From Elusimicrobia bacterium RBG_16_66_12 (lineage in GTDB: Bacteria > Elusimicrobiota > Elusimicrobia > UBA1565 > UBA9628): a stretch of DNA of 5,566 nt. Shown piece by piece: positions 1-4,793 of the stretch. The notes beneath the pieces are model-generated. The model had not been told where the DNA came from. It saw only the letters and a list, made by a program, of their open reading frames with translations, and made no database searches. Both the position numbers and the translations under genes were made by a program. Numbering within the stretch: position 1 is the stretch's first letter; each line of letters starts with the position of its first letter. The stretch lies in contig MGUL01000013.1 in assembly GCA_001800005.1 (NCBI GenBank), positions 1 through 5,566 of the forward strand. The letters are read 5' to 3'.

Positions 1-860
1 CGGTCGCGCAAAGTCTGGAGCATGCCGTCGGAAAGCTCCGCGATCCGGTCTTGGACGGCCGCCTTCTGCGGCGCGGCCAGTTCCGCCGCCGCGGAGGGCG
101 TGGGCGCGCGCAGGTCGGCCACCAGGTCGGCGACGGTCCAATCCGTCTCATGGCCCACGCAGGAGACGACCGGGATGGCCGACCCGGAGATCGCGCGCGC
201 GACGGCCTCCTCGTTGAAGGCCCACAGGTCCTCGATGGAGCCGCCGCCGCGCCCGACGAGCAGGACGTCCGTGTCGGGGGCCAGGGCGTTGAAGCCGCGC
301 ACCGCCGCGGCGATCTCGGAGGACGCCCCTTCGCCCTGCACGCGGACGGGCCAGACGCGGATTTCCAGGCCCGGCCAGCGGCGCGCGAGGACGTTGATGA
401 TGTCGCGCACCGCCGCGCCCGAGCCCGAGGTCACCACGCCCACGGCCTTCGGATACGGCGGCAGGGGCTTCTTGCGCGATTCGTCGAAGAGCCCCTCGGC
501 CCGGAGCTTGGCCTTCAACTGCTCCAGCGCCAGCTGGAGAGCGCCTTTCTCGCGCGGCTCCATGGCGGAGAGGATCAGCTGAAGCTCCCCGCGGGCCTCG
601 TAGGAGGTGACGCGGCAGCGCGCCAGGACCTTCAGCCCGTCTTGGAGCTTGAACTTGAGCGCGAGGCAGGCGCCCTTGAAGAGGACGGCGCGCACCTGCG
701 ACTTTTCGTCTTTCAGGGACAGATAGGTGTGGCCGGAGGGGTAGGTCTTGCAGTTGGAGACCTCGCCTTCGACCCAGACTTCCGGGAAGGAGGCTTCCAG
801 CAGGTCATGGACCTGGGAGTTGACCTCGCTCACCGTGAAGACGCGGCGGGCCGTCTCCAT
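1..860 (-). CDS. xseA: Exodeoxyribonuclease VII large subunit, 3' end cut by window edge
   Basis: This is the catalytic large subunit of exonuclease VII, which acts in the cytoplasm with several XseB small subunits to degrade single-stranded DNA into oligonucleotides during repair. 286 codons are visible. Residues about 6-100 form the N-terminal OB-fold that binds ssDNA (begins RVFTVSEVNSQVHDLL). The catalytic region follows: GVVTSGSGAAVRDI at 141-154, VGRGGGSIEDLWAFNEE at 202-218, then VGHETDWTVADLVADLRAP at 235-253 and TPSAAAEL. These match the conserved XseA blocks closely. Family members are usually about 400-460 residues, so the C-terminal coiled-coil region that recruits XseB lies off the left edge. 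The ATG at 860 is supported by a GGAG six bases upstream and by an N-terminus that aligns with the family. It lies 3 nt after the stop of the small membrane gene, so the two are probably co-transcribed. Whether xseB follows cannot be seen. Identity is very secure. Confidence 0.96.
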   Translation of the reverse strand, partial: METARRVFTVSEVNSQVHDLLEASFPEVWVEGEVSNCKTYPSGHTYLSLKDEKSQVRAVLFKGACLALKFKLQDGLKVLARCRVTSYEARGELQLILSAMEPREKGALQLALEQLKAKLRAEGLFDESRKKPLPPYPKAVGVVTSGSGAAVRDIINVLARRWPGLEIRVWPVRVQGEGASSEIAAAVRGFNALAPDTDVLLVGRGGGSIEDLWAFNEEAVARAISGSAIPVVSCVGHETDWTVADLVADLRAPTPSAAAELAAPQKAAVQDRIAELSDGMLQTLRD

Positions 861-863
861 GGC

Positions 864-1154
864 CTACTCCGATCTCGGGTGGAGGTAGAACGAGAGCGCC
901 GTGCCGCCCGCGAGCCAGCCGCACAGATGCAGGATCAGGCTCTCCCCGCGCGCCGCGCGCGGCCCGGCGACCCAGGCGACCACGGAGACGATCATCAGCG
1001 CGCCGACCTTCTCCACGATGGAGCGCGGCCCGAGCTGGAGGACGAGCTGGGTCGAGAAGAACGCGGCGATCAGATAGGCCGGCGCGCTGCGCTCGCCCGG
1101 GCAGAGGGTCAGGACGAGGCCGAGGATGGCGGTGCCGACGAGGGCGCGCTTCAT
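864..1154 (-). CDS. Small predicted four-helix membrane protein, unrecognised
   Basis: This is a 96-residue hydrophobic protein that I do not recognise. Four hydrophobic stretches suggest four membrane helices: about residues 4-18 (ALVGTAILGLVLTL), 25-42 (PAYLIAAFFSTQLVLQLG), 48-64 (EKVGALMIVSVVAWVAG) and 72-91 (SLILHLCGWLAGGTALSFYL). Charged turns between them include ERS, GPRS and GPRAARGE. There is no signal peptidase site, enzyme motif or metal-binding cluster. The ATG at 1154 is preferred: the first helix starts right after MKR, and a -10-like TATCAT ends 6 nt before it. No Shine-Dalgarno is visible, so the mRNA may be leaderless. Its stop is 3 nt before xseA, so it is probably the first gene of an operon with xseA. 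That does not show a role in DNA repair. A competing frame over the same bases (805-1179) encodes an Arg/Pro-rich non-protein-like sequence and is a shadow. The gene is likely real because of its clean helix pattern; its function is unknown. Confidence 0.72.
   Translation of the reverse strand: MKRALVGTAILGLVLTLCPGERSAPAYLIAAFFSTQLVLQLGPRSIVEKVGALMIVSVVAWVAGPRAARGESLILHLCGWLAGGTALSFYLHPRSE
867..870 (-). promoter_or_regulatory. Shine-Dalgarno of xseA
   Basis: GGAG is read on the minus strand, with a 6-nt spacer before the xseA ATG at 860. It lies inside the last codons of the upstream small membrane gene, whose TAG (866-864) falls between this site and the start codon. This arrangement favours translational coupling and fixes the xseA start. 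Confidence 0.7.
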
Positions 1155-1160
1155 GGCCCG

Positions 1161-1189
1161 ATGATACCAAAACGGACATGTGAGCGGAA
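1161..1189 (-). promoter_or_regulatory. Candidate leaderless promoter of the small membrane gene and xseA
   Basis: On the minus strand, TATCAT (1166-1161) is followed by six bases and the ATG at 1154. The usual -10 to start-site distance would put transcription start on the A of that ATG. The -35 is poor: TTCCGC at 1189-1184 is 17 bp upstream and only its first two bases match the consensus. No Shine-Dalgarno lies between. The call rests on position and on the same arrangement at two other genes here. Confidence 0.42.
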
Positions 1190-1213
1190 CGCTATGGCCA
1201 AAACGTTGTCGAG

Positions 1214-1225
1214 GTATTACAATAC
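1214..1225. promoter_or_regulatory. AT-rich inverted repeat GTATT-AC-AATAC in divergent intergenic region
   Basis: The sequence GTATTACAATAC has perfect 5-bp inverted arms around a 2-bp centre. It lies in an unusually AT-rich patch of this GC-rich DNA, between the divergent starts of the small membrane gene and the histidine kinase. It contains TACAAT (1218-1223), which resembles a -10 box and would place kinase transcription start near 1230, giving a leader of about 13 nt. A matching -35 is not evident (TGGCCA at 17 bp). It may be simply a promoter core or an operator overlapping it. Confidence 0.4.
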
Positions 1226-1231
1226 TTGCTC

Positions 1232-1236
1232 AGGGG
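1232..1236 (+). promoter_or_regulatory. Shine-Dalgarno deciding the kinase start
   Basis: AGGGG lies 6 nt before the ATG at 1243. It supports that start over the in-frame GTG at 1180, which lies upstream of the likely promoter and would add 21 residues without family character. Confidence 0.65.
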
Positions 1237-1242
1237 ATTCCT

Positions 1243-2529
1243 ATGAAAACACTGCTCCGCCCGAAGTCGAGTGAGACGTTGCGCCGGCAGATCCGGGAGG
1301 CGGCCCGCTTGGCGCTCATCGTGGAGGCGATCTCCTCCAGCCTCCGGTTCGAGGAGATTCTGGATCGTGTTTATAAATCCTTCCGCGGCCTCCTGCCTTA
1401 TGACCGCATCGGCCTGGCCCTGGTCGCCGATGCGGGCCGCGTGGTCCGCTCCATCGGGGCGCGCTCCAACGCGCGCAAACTCCACATCGCCCCGGGTTAT
1501 TTCTCTCTTCTTAAGGGGAGCAGCCTGGCCAAAATACTCAAGACGGGCAAGCCCCGGATCATCAGCGATCTCACGGCGTACCTGAGAGAGCATCCCCGGT
1601 CCGATTCCACGCGCCGGATCGTCGCCGAGGGGATGCGCTCCAGCCTGACGTATCCCTTGATCGCCCAGGGCCGGCCGGTCGGTTTCATCTTCTTCTCCAG
1701 CAGGAAGCGCAACGTCTACGCCGAAGAGCACATCGCCGTCTTCCGGCGAGTCGCCACCCTTCTCTCCATCGCGGTCGAGAAAGGCTGTCTTTATAAAGAG
1801 CTGGAGGAAGCCGACGAGATGAAGAACCGGCTCATGGGCATCGCGGCCCATGACCTGCGCAATCCCCTCACCGTGGCGATCGGCTACCTGGCGCTGCTCC
1901 AGGAGGATGCCGCCAGCGACGCCGTCCGGGAGAACGTCGCCATCGTCCAGGGCAAGTGCCGGCAGATGCTCTCGATCGTCGACAGCCTGCTGGACTCGAG
2001 CCTCATCCAGTCGCGCGGCCTCGAGCTGAGCCCGGACGACATCGACTTGCGGGAGTTTCTCGGGCAGATCTGCGCCGGCAGCCGGATCCTCGCCGAGCCG
2101 AAGGACATCAAGCTCAAGCTGGAGCTCCCGCCGGAGCTGCCGAAGCTGACGGCGGACCGATCCCGGCTTCTGGAGGTCTTCGACAACATTATCGGCAACG
2201 CCATCAAGTATTCGCCGCCGAAGACCGCGATCACGCTCTCCGCGCGGGCCGTCGCGCGCGCCGTCGAGATCTCGGTCGCCAACGAGGGGCAGGGCATCCC
2301 GGCCGCGGAGCTTCCGCTGCTCTTCAAGGAGTTCGGCCGCACCAGCGTCCGGCCGACCGCCGGCGAGCGGAGCATCGGACTCGGGCTCTCCATCGCCCAG
2401 CGCATCGTGAAGGCCCACGGCGGGACCATCCGGGTGAAAAGCCGGTCCGGGGTCGGAACCACCTTCACCGTCGCGCTGCCGCTGCGGGCTCGCAGAGGCG
2501 GCCGGGTTCTCTTCGATCTGCGCCGCTGA
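1243..2529 (+). CDS. Soluble GAF-domain sensor histidine kinase, orphan in view
   Basis: This is a 428-residue two-component sensor kinase that would autophosphorylate on histidine and pass phosphate to a response regulator. There is no signal peptide or membrane helix, so it should sense a cytoplasmic cue. Residues about 20-180 form a GAF domain that starts after a short helix (RRQIREAARLALIVEAISSS) and ends with a strand and helix around YPLIAQGRPVGFIFF and HIAVFRRVATLLSIAVEK. The HisKA dimerisation helix follows, with H-box MGIAAHDLRNPL and phospho-acceptor His203. The HATPase domain has an N-box DNIIGNAIKYSPP (314-326, Asn315/Asn319), a G1 box NEGQGI (347-352, with Asn where many kinases have Asp, a known variant), an F-box FKEF (361-364) and a G2 box GLGL (379-382). 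It then runs GGTIRVKSRSGVGTTFTVALPL to the end. All catalytic boxes are present, so it should be active. The C-terminus is a short basic tail with no receiver domain. No response regulator lies beside it, so partner and ligand are unknown. Start chosen from the AGGGG site. Confidence 0.93.
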   Translation: MKTLLRPKSSETLRRQIREAARLALIVEAISSSLRFEEILDRVYKSFRGLLPYDRIGLALVADAGRVVRSIGARSNARKLHIAPGYFSLLKGSSLAKILKTGKPRIISDLTAYLREHPRSDSTRRIVAEGMRSSLTYPLIAQGRPVGFIFFSSRKRNVYAEEHIAVFRRVATLLSIAVEKGCLYKELEEADEMKNRLMGIAAHDLRNPLTVAIGYLALLQEDAASDAVRENVAIVQGKCRQMLSIVDSLLDSSLIQSRGLELSPDDIDLREFLGQICAGSRILAEPKDIKLKLELPPELPKLTADRSRLLEVFDNIIGNAIKYSPPKTAITLSARAVARAVEISVANEGQGIPAAELPLLFKEFGRTSVRPTAGERSIGLGLSIAQRIVKAHGGTIRVKSRSGVGTTFTVALPLRARRGGRVLFDLRR

Positions 2530-2530
2530 A

Positions 2531-2571
2531 GGCCGCGTCCCATGGGCCTAGGCGGCACTGGGACTTCGGCC
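2531..2571 (+). terminator. Hairpin directly after the kinase stop, possible terminator
   Basis: One base after the kinase TGA, GGCCG (2531-2535) pairs with CGGCC (2567-2571). GTCCCA (2537-2542) pairs with TGGGAC (2559-2564). The two helices are separated by a small internal loop (C against TT) and capped by a 16-nt loop. This gives 11 base pairs, mostly G-C. No T-tract follows, so it is not a textbook intrinsic terminator. It could be a T-less terminator, a 3'-end stabilising structure, or a barrier upstream of the next gene's promoter. Confidence 0.45.
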
Positions 2572-2573
2572 CC

Positions 2574-2602
2574 CTGACGCCGGCGGTGTTTCCATATACC
2601 AT
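2574..2602 (+). promoter_or_regulatory. Candidate leaderless promoter of the Tiki-like secreted protein gene
   Basis: CTGACG (2574-2579) matches the -35 consensus at four of six bases. After 17 bp comes TACCAT (2597-2602), also four of six for the -10. Six bases later is the ATG at 2609, so transcription would begin on the start codon. TATACC at 2595 is an alternative -10 giving a 2-nt leader. GGGGAG touches the ATG with no spacer, which is too close for a normal Shine-Dalgarno. Having an independent promoter here fits the hairpin just upstream. Confidence 0.48.
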
Positions 2603-2608
2603 GGGGAG

Positions 2609-3727
2609 ATGAGCCGGAAAGCCTTGTCGGCGCTGTTCGCGGTATTCCTCGCAGCGCCCGCGCTCTCGGCGCCGGCCGAAGCCGTCAGGCTCAGGGCCGC
2701 GCCCGCCGTTCTCTCGGCGCCGGTCGCCCTCTCCGCGGCGAGTCTCGCCGCGCCTTCCGTCGGCTCGGCGATGGGCCTTGCGCCCGTCCCAAGCCCTTCC
2801 GCGGCGGGCGTTCTGCAGGCAGTCCTCCCGGTCGCCTCTCCCGCGGAGCGCGTCGCCGCGACCGTCGCGCGGACGGCGAGTTCCTGGGGCGTGCCGGTCG
2901 AGCGGATCTTCCAGGACTCCGACGTCCTTCTGATCGGCGAGAGCCACCGCAGCCTGTCCTCCTTCGAGACGCTGGCGCGGGAGATGCCGCGCCTGGCGCG
3001 GGCGGGGGTGAGGGCGGTGGGGCTGGAGGGTCTCAAGCGGCCGCACCAGGAAGCGGTGGACGACTACACCTCGGGGCGCACGGAGCGCCTGCCGGGCGAG
3101 GCTCTGGCCTTCTCGCCCTCGCGGGTGGGCGCCCTGGCGACTCTGCTCAAGGCGGCGCGGGCCAATGGGGTGCGGGTGGTGGCCTTGGGGCTTCCTCTGC
3201 AGGAGTGGGCCTCTCAGGTGGCGGCTCTGGCGGCGGAAAAGACGGGAGAGTCCTCGGAGTTCTTCCCGGCGACTTTGGCCGAGCAGATCGACCGGGCGGA
3301 ACGGGGCTACGAGTACGGCTACAACGAGGCGGTGGCCGAGGTGGCGCTGACGCGCCGCAACCGTTCCATGGCGCAGTTCGTTTGGGGGGCGCTGGGCGCC
3401 GGCGAGAAGGCCGTGGTGGTGGCGGGGCAGGCGCACGTTCCCGGCCCCGACCCGATCGCGGCGGCGCGCTTCCGGGTGCGGACCAGTCCGGGCGACCTGG
3501 CGCGGGAGCTGTCGGCGCTGGCTTTGAGGTCTTACGCTTTGACGTTCACGGGGGGGCTTTTCACGGATGCGGCGTCCGTGCGGGACGACCGGGAGGTCCG
3601 GCCGCTGGCCCACGCGGCGGCGGCGGCGGCCTCGCCGCGCGGGGCTGCGGTCTTCGTTCCTCTCGCGTCCGACCAGGGGCTGTGGCACGCGGGAGGGCTC
3701 ATCCCCGCCGCGTCGGTTGCCCGCTGA
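2609..3727 (+). CDS. Secreted EreA/ChaN/TraB/Tiki-superfamily-like protein
   Basis: This is a 372-residue exported protein. Residues 1-21 form a signal peptide (MSRKALSALFAVFLAAPALSA) with likely cleavage near Ala21 or Ala25. Residues about 26-80 are a low-complexity Ala/Pro/Ser/Val stretch with repeated LSAP-like units, probably a disordered linker. The folded domain begins near 95. The strand VLLIGESHRSLSSFETL (106-122) carries Gly110-Glu111-Ser112-His113. VRAVGLEGL (134-142) has Glu140. A helix has RRNRSMAQF (249-257), and VVVAGQAHVPG (269-279) has His276. The GE-S/T-H motif, the downstream glutamate, the R-x-R-x-MA helix and the late GxxH are the pattern of the haem-binding ChaN / erythromycin esterase / TraB-Tiki fold, where these residues sit in the active or metal-binding site. 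The substrate cannot be told: ChaN binds haem, EreA hydrolyses macrolides, Tiki proteins are proteases. A C-terminal extension after about 300 (including an Ala run 336-341) is unrecognised. It has its own likely promoter, and pta begins 25 bp after it. The fold call is fairly good; the activity is open. Confidence 0.75.
   Translation: MSRKALSALFAVFLAAPALSAPAEAVRLRAAPAVLSAPVALSAASLAAPSVGSAMGLAPVPSPSAAGVLQAVLPVASPAERVAATVARTASSWGVPVERIFQDSDVLLIGESHRSLSSFETLAREMPRLARAGVRAVGLEGLKRPHQEAVDDYTSGRTERLPGEALAFSPSRVGALATLLKAARANGVRVVALGLPLQEWASQVAALAAEKTGESSEFFPATLAEQIDRAERGYEYGYNEAVAEVALTRRNRSMAQFVWGALGAGEKAVVVAGQAHVPGPDPIAAARFRVRTSPGDLARELSALALRSYALTFTGGLFTDAASVRDDREVRPLAHAAAAAASPRGAAVFVPLASDQGLWHAGGLIPAASVAR
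2663..2723 (+). repeat. Short in-frame direct repeat in the low-complexity linker
   Basis: CTCTCGGCGCCGG occurs at 2663-2675 and again at 2711-2723, 48 bp apart. The spacing is an exact multiple of three, and both copies encode Leu-Ser-Ala-Pro. It underlies the Ala/Pro/Ser-rich linker of the secreted protein and suggests growth of that segment by internal duplication, though shared codon preference could also produce it. Confidence 0.5.
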
Positions 3728-3746
3728 GGCCGGTTTTCGCTATCCT
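3717..3746 (+). promoter_or_regulatory. Candidate leaderless promoter of pta
   Basis: TTGCCC (3717-3722, four of six -35 matches) is followed by an 18-bp spacer and TATCCT (3741-3746, four of six -10 matches). Six bases then lead to the ATG at 3753, putting transcription start on the A of the start codon. No purine-rich Shine-Dalgarno is present in the 25 bp between the genes. The -35 overlaps the last codons and stop region of the upstream gene. Read-through from upstream is also possible. Confidence 0.48.
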
Positions 3747-3752
3747 CGGCGC

Positions 3753-4784
3753 ATGACCACGACCACGCCCGCCCTCGCGCCCATCGTCGCCGACATCCGC
3801 CGCAAGGCGGCTGCGCTCAAGAAGCGCATCGTCCTGCCCGAGGGCGAGGAGAAGCGCACGCTGAAGGCCGCGGCGATCCTCAAAAAAGACGGGCTGTGCG
3901 TGCCCGTCCTGCTGGGCGACCCGGCAAAGGCCAAGGCGGCGGCTGCGGCCAACGGCGCCGACATCTCGGGCATCGAGATCGTGGACCAGGCGAGGGACGC
4001 CAAGTTCGCCGACTACGTCGCGCAGTACCACGAGCTGCGCAAGCACAAGGGGATCGACGAGGCGGAGGCGAGGAGGTCCCTGGCGGACCCCATGGTGTTC
4101 GGGGTGATGATGCTGCACAACGACCGCGTCGACGGCTTTCTCTCCGGCGCCGACCACGCGACCGCCGACACCGTGCGCCCCGCGCTGCAGATCATCAAGC
4201 CCGCCCCGGGGGTGCGCGCGATCTCGAGCTTCTTCATCATGATCTTCCCGACGCCCGCGCAGGGCGACAACGGCGTGCTGATCATGGCCGACTGCGCGAT
4301 CAACATCGACCCGACGCCGGTCAAGCTCGCCTCGATCGGAATCTCCTCGGCCAGGATGGCCAAGGCGCTCTGCGGGATCGACCCGCGGGTGGCGTTCCTG
4401 TCCTTCTCCACCAACGGTTCCACCGAGCACGAGCTGGTCTCCGCCGTGAAGGAGGCCGTGCGCGTCGCCAAGGAGAAGGCGCCGGACCTGGCCATCGACG
4501 GCGAGATGCAGGTCGACGCGGCTCTGGTGCCCGAGATCGGCCAGCGCAAGTTCCCGGGCTCCAGGGTCGCGGGGCGCGCCAACGTCCTCGTCTTCCCCGA
4601 CCTGCAGAGCGGGAACATCGGCTACAAGCTGGTGCAGCGGCTGACGGGGGCCGAGGCTCTGGGCCCCATCCTGCAGGGCTTCAACAAGCCGGTCAACGAC
4701 CTCTCGCGCGGGGCCTCCGTCGACGACATCGTCAACATGGCCTGCGTGACCGCGCTGCAGACCGATCCCGCTCTGCGCGGTTAG
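3753..4784 (+). CDS. pta: Phosphate acetyltransferase (short class I form)
   Basis: This 343-residue cytoplasmic enzyme interconverts acetyl-CoA plus phosphate with acetyl phosphate plus CoA. It normally works with acetate kinase to make ATP and acetate or to activate acetate. The whole protein is the PTA_PTB domain, and the length is typical of the short class (about 325-345) that lacks the N-terminal regulatory domain of E. coli Pta. Conserved blocks in order are RIVLPEGEEKRTLKAA (25-40), DPMVFGVMMLHNDRVDGFLS (112-131), GADHATADTVRPALQIIK (132-149), ADCAINIDPT (179-188), SFSTNGS (217-223), DGEMQVDAAL (249-258), FPDLQSGNIGYKLVQRL (281-297) and GPILQGFNKPVNDLSRG (304-320). By analogy with the Methanosarcina enzyme, Ser318, Arg319 and Asp325 correspond to the CoA-binding and catalytic residues; the neighbouring Cys of that enzyme is Ala321 here. 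The start at 3753 matches the family N-terminus; longer in-frame starts upstream overlap the preceding gene. No ackA is visible. Phosphate butyryltransferase is less likely, given the STADTVRPALQ-type and LQSGNIGYKL motifs. Confidence 0.95.
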   Translation: MTTTTPALAPIVADIRRKAAALKKRIVLPEGEEKRTLKAAAILKKDGLCVPVLLGDPAKAKAAAAANGADISGIEIVDQARDAKFADYVAQYHELRKHKGIDEAEARRSLADPMVFGVMMLHNDRVDGFLSGADHATADTVRPALQIIKPAPGVRAISSFFIMIFPTPAQGDNGVLIMADCAINIDPTPVKLASIGISSARMAKALCGIDPRVAFLSFSTNGSTEHELVSAVKEAVRVAKEKAPDLAIDGEMQVDAALVPEIGQRKFPGSRVAGRANVLVFPDLQSGNIGYKLVQRLTGAEALGPILQGFNKPVNDLSRGASVDDIVNMACVTALQTDPALRG

Positions 4785-4793
4785 CGGATCCTT
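4785..4793. other. Nine-base gap between convergent stop codons, no terminator room
   Basis: The pta TAG (4782-4784) and the TPM gene TAG (4796-4794, minus strand) face each other across nine bases. I see no stem-loop with a T-tract in or right around the gap. Transcripts of each gene probably run into the other, or termination is factor-dependent. Confidence 0.6.

Noticed and set aside
1180..1242. Longer kinase start at the GTG at 1180
   Set aside because: It has no Shine-Dalgarno, lies upstream of the likely promoter core, and the ATG at 1243 has a good AGGGG site.
51..1274. Plus-strand open frame of 407 codons opposite xseA and the small membrane gene
   Set aside because: Its product is Arg/Gly/Ala/Asp-rich with no domain, and it lies antisense to the clearly conserved xseA. 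Long empty frames are expected in GC-rich DNA.
1370..1798. Two TTTATAAA palindromes (1370-1377 and 1790-1797) as binding sites
   Set aside because: Both are inside the kinase gene and arise from Tyr-Lys codons; there is no other sign of a regulatory role.
1192..2418. Minus-strand open frame of 408 codons opposite the histidine kinase
   Set aside because: It is a shadow of the kinase: the product is low-complexity Asp/Arg/Gly/Leu-rich and the kinase boxes are on the plus strand.
2465..3688. Minus-strand open frame of 407 codons opposite the Tiki-like gene
   Set aside because: The composition is Arg/Pro/Gly-rich and unlike a folded protein, while the plus strand carries a signal peptide and conserved motifs.
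3567..3752. N-terminal extension of pta from an upstream in-frame start
   Set aside because: The added residues are Arg/Pro-rich and overlap the preceding gene; the family N-terminus fits the ATG at 3753.
3881..3888. A-run in pta (codons AAA AAA) as a programmed frameshift site
   Set aside because: The frame continues through the full conserved Pta protein and the alternative frame gives no plausible product.
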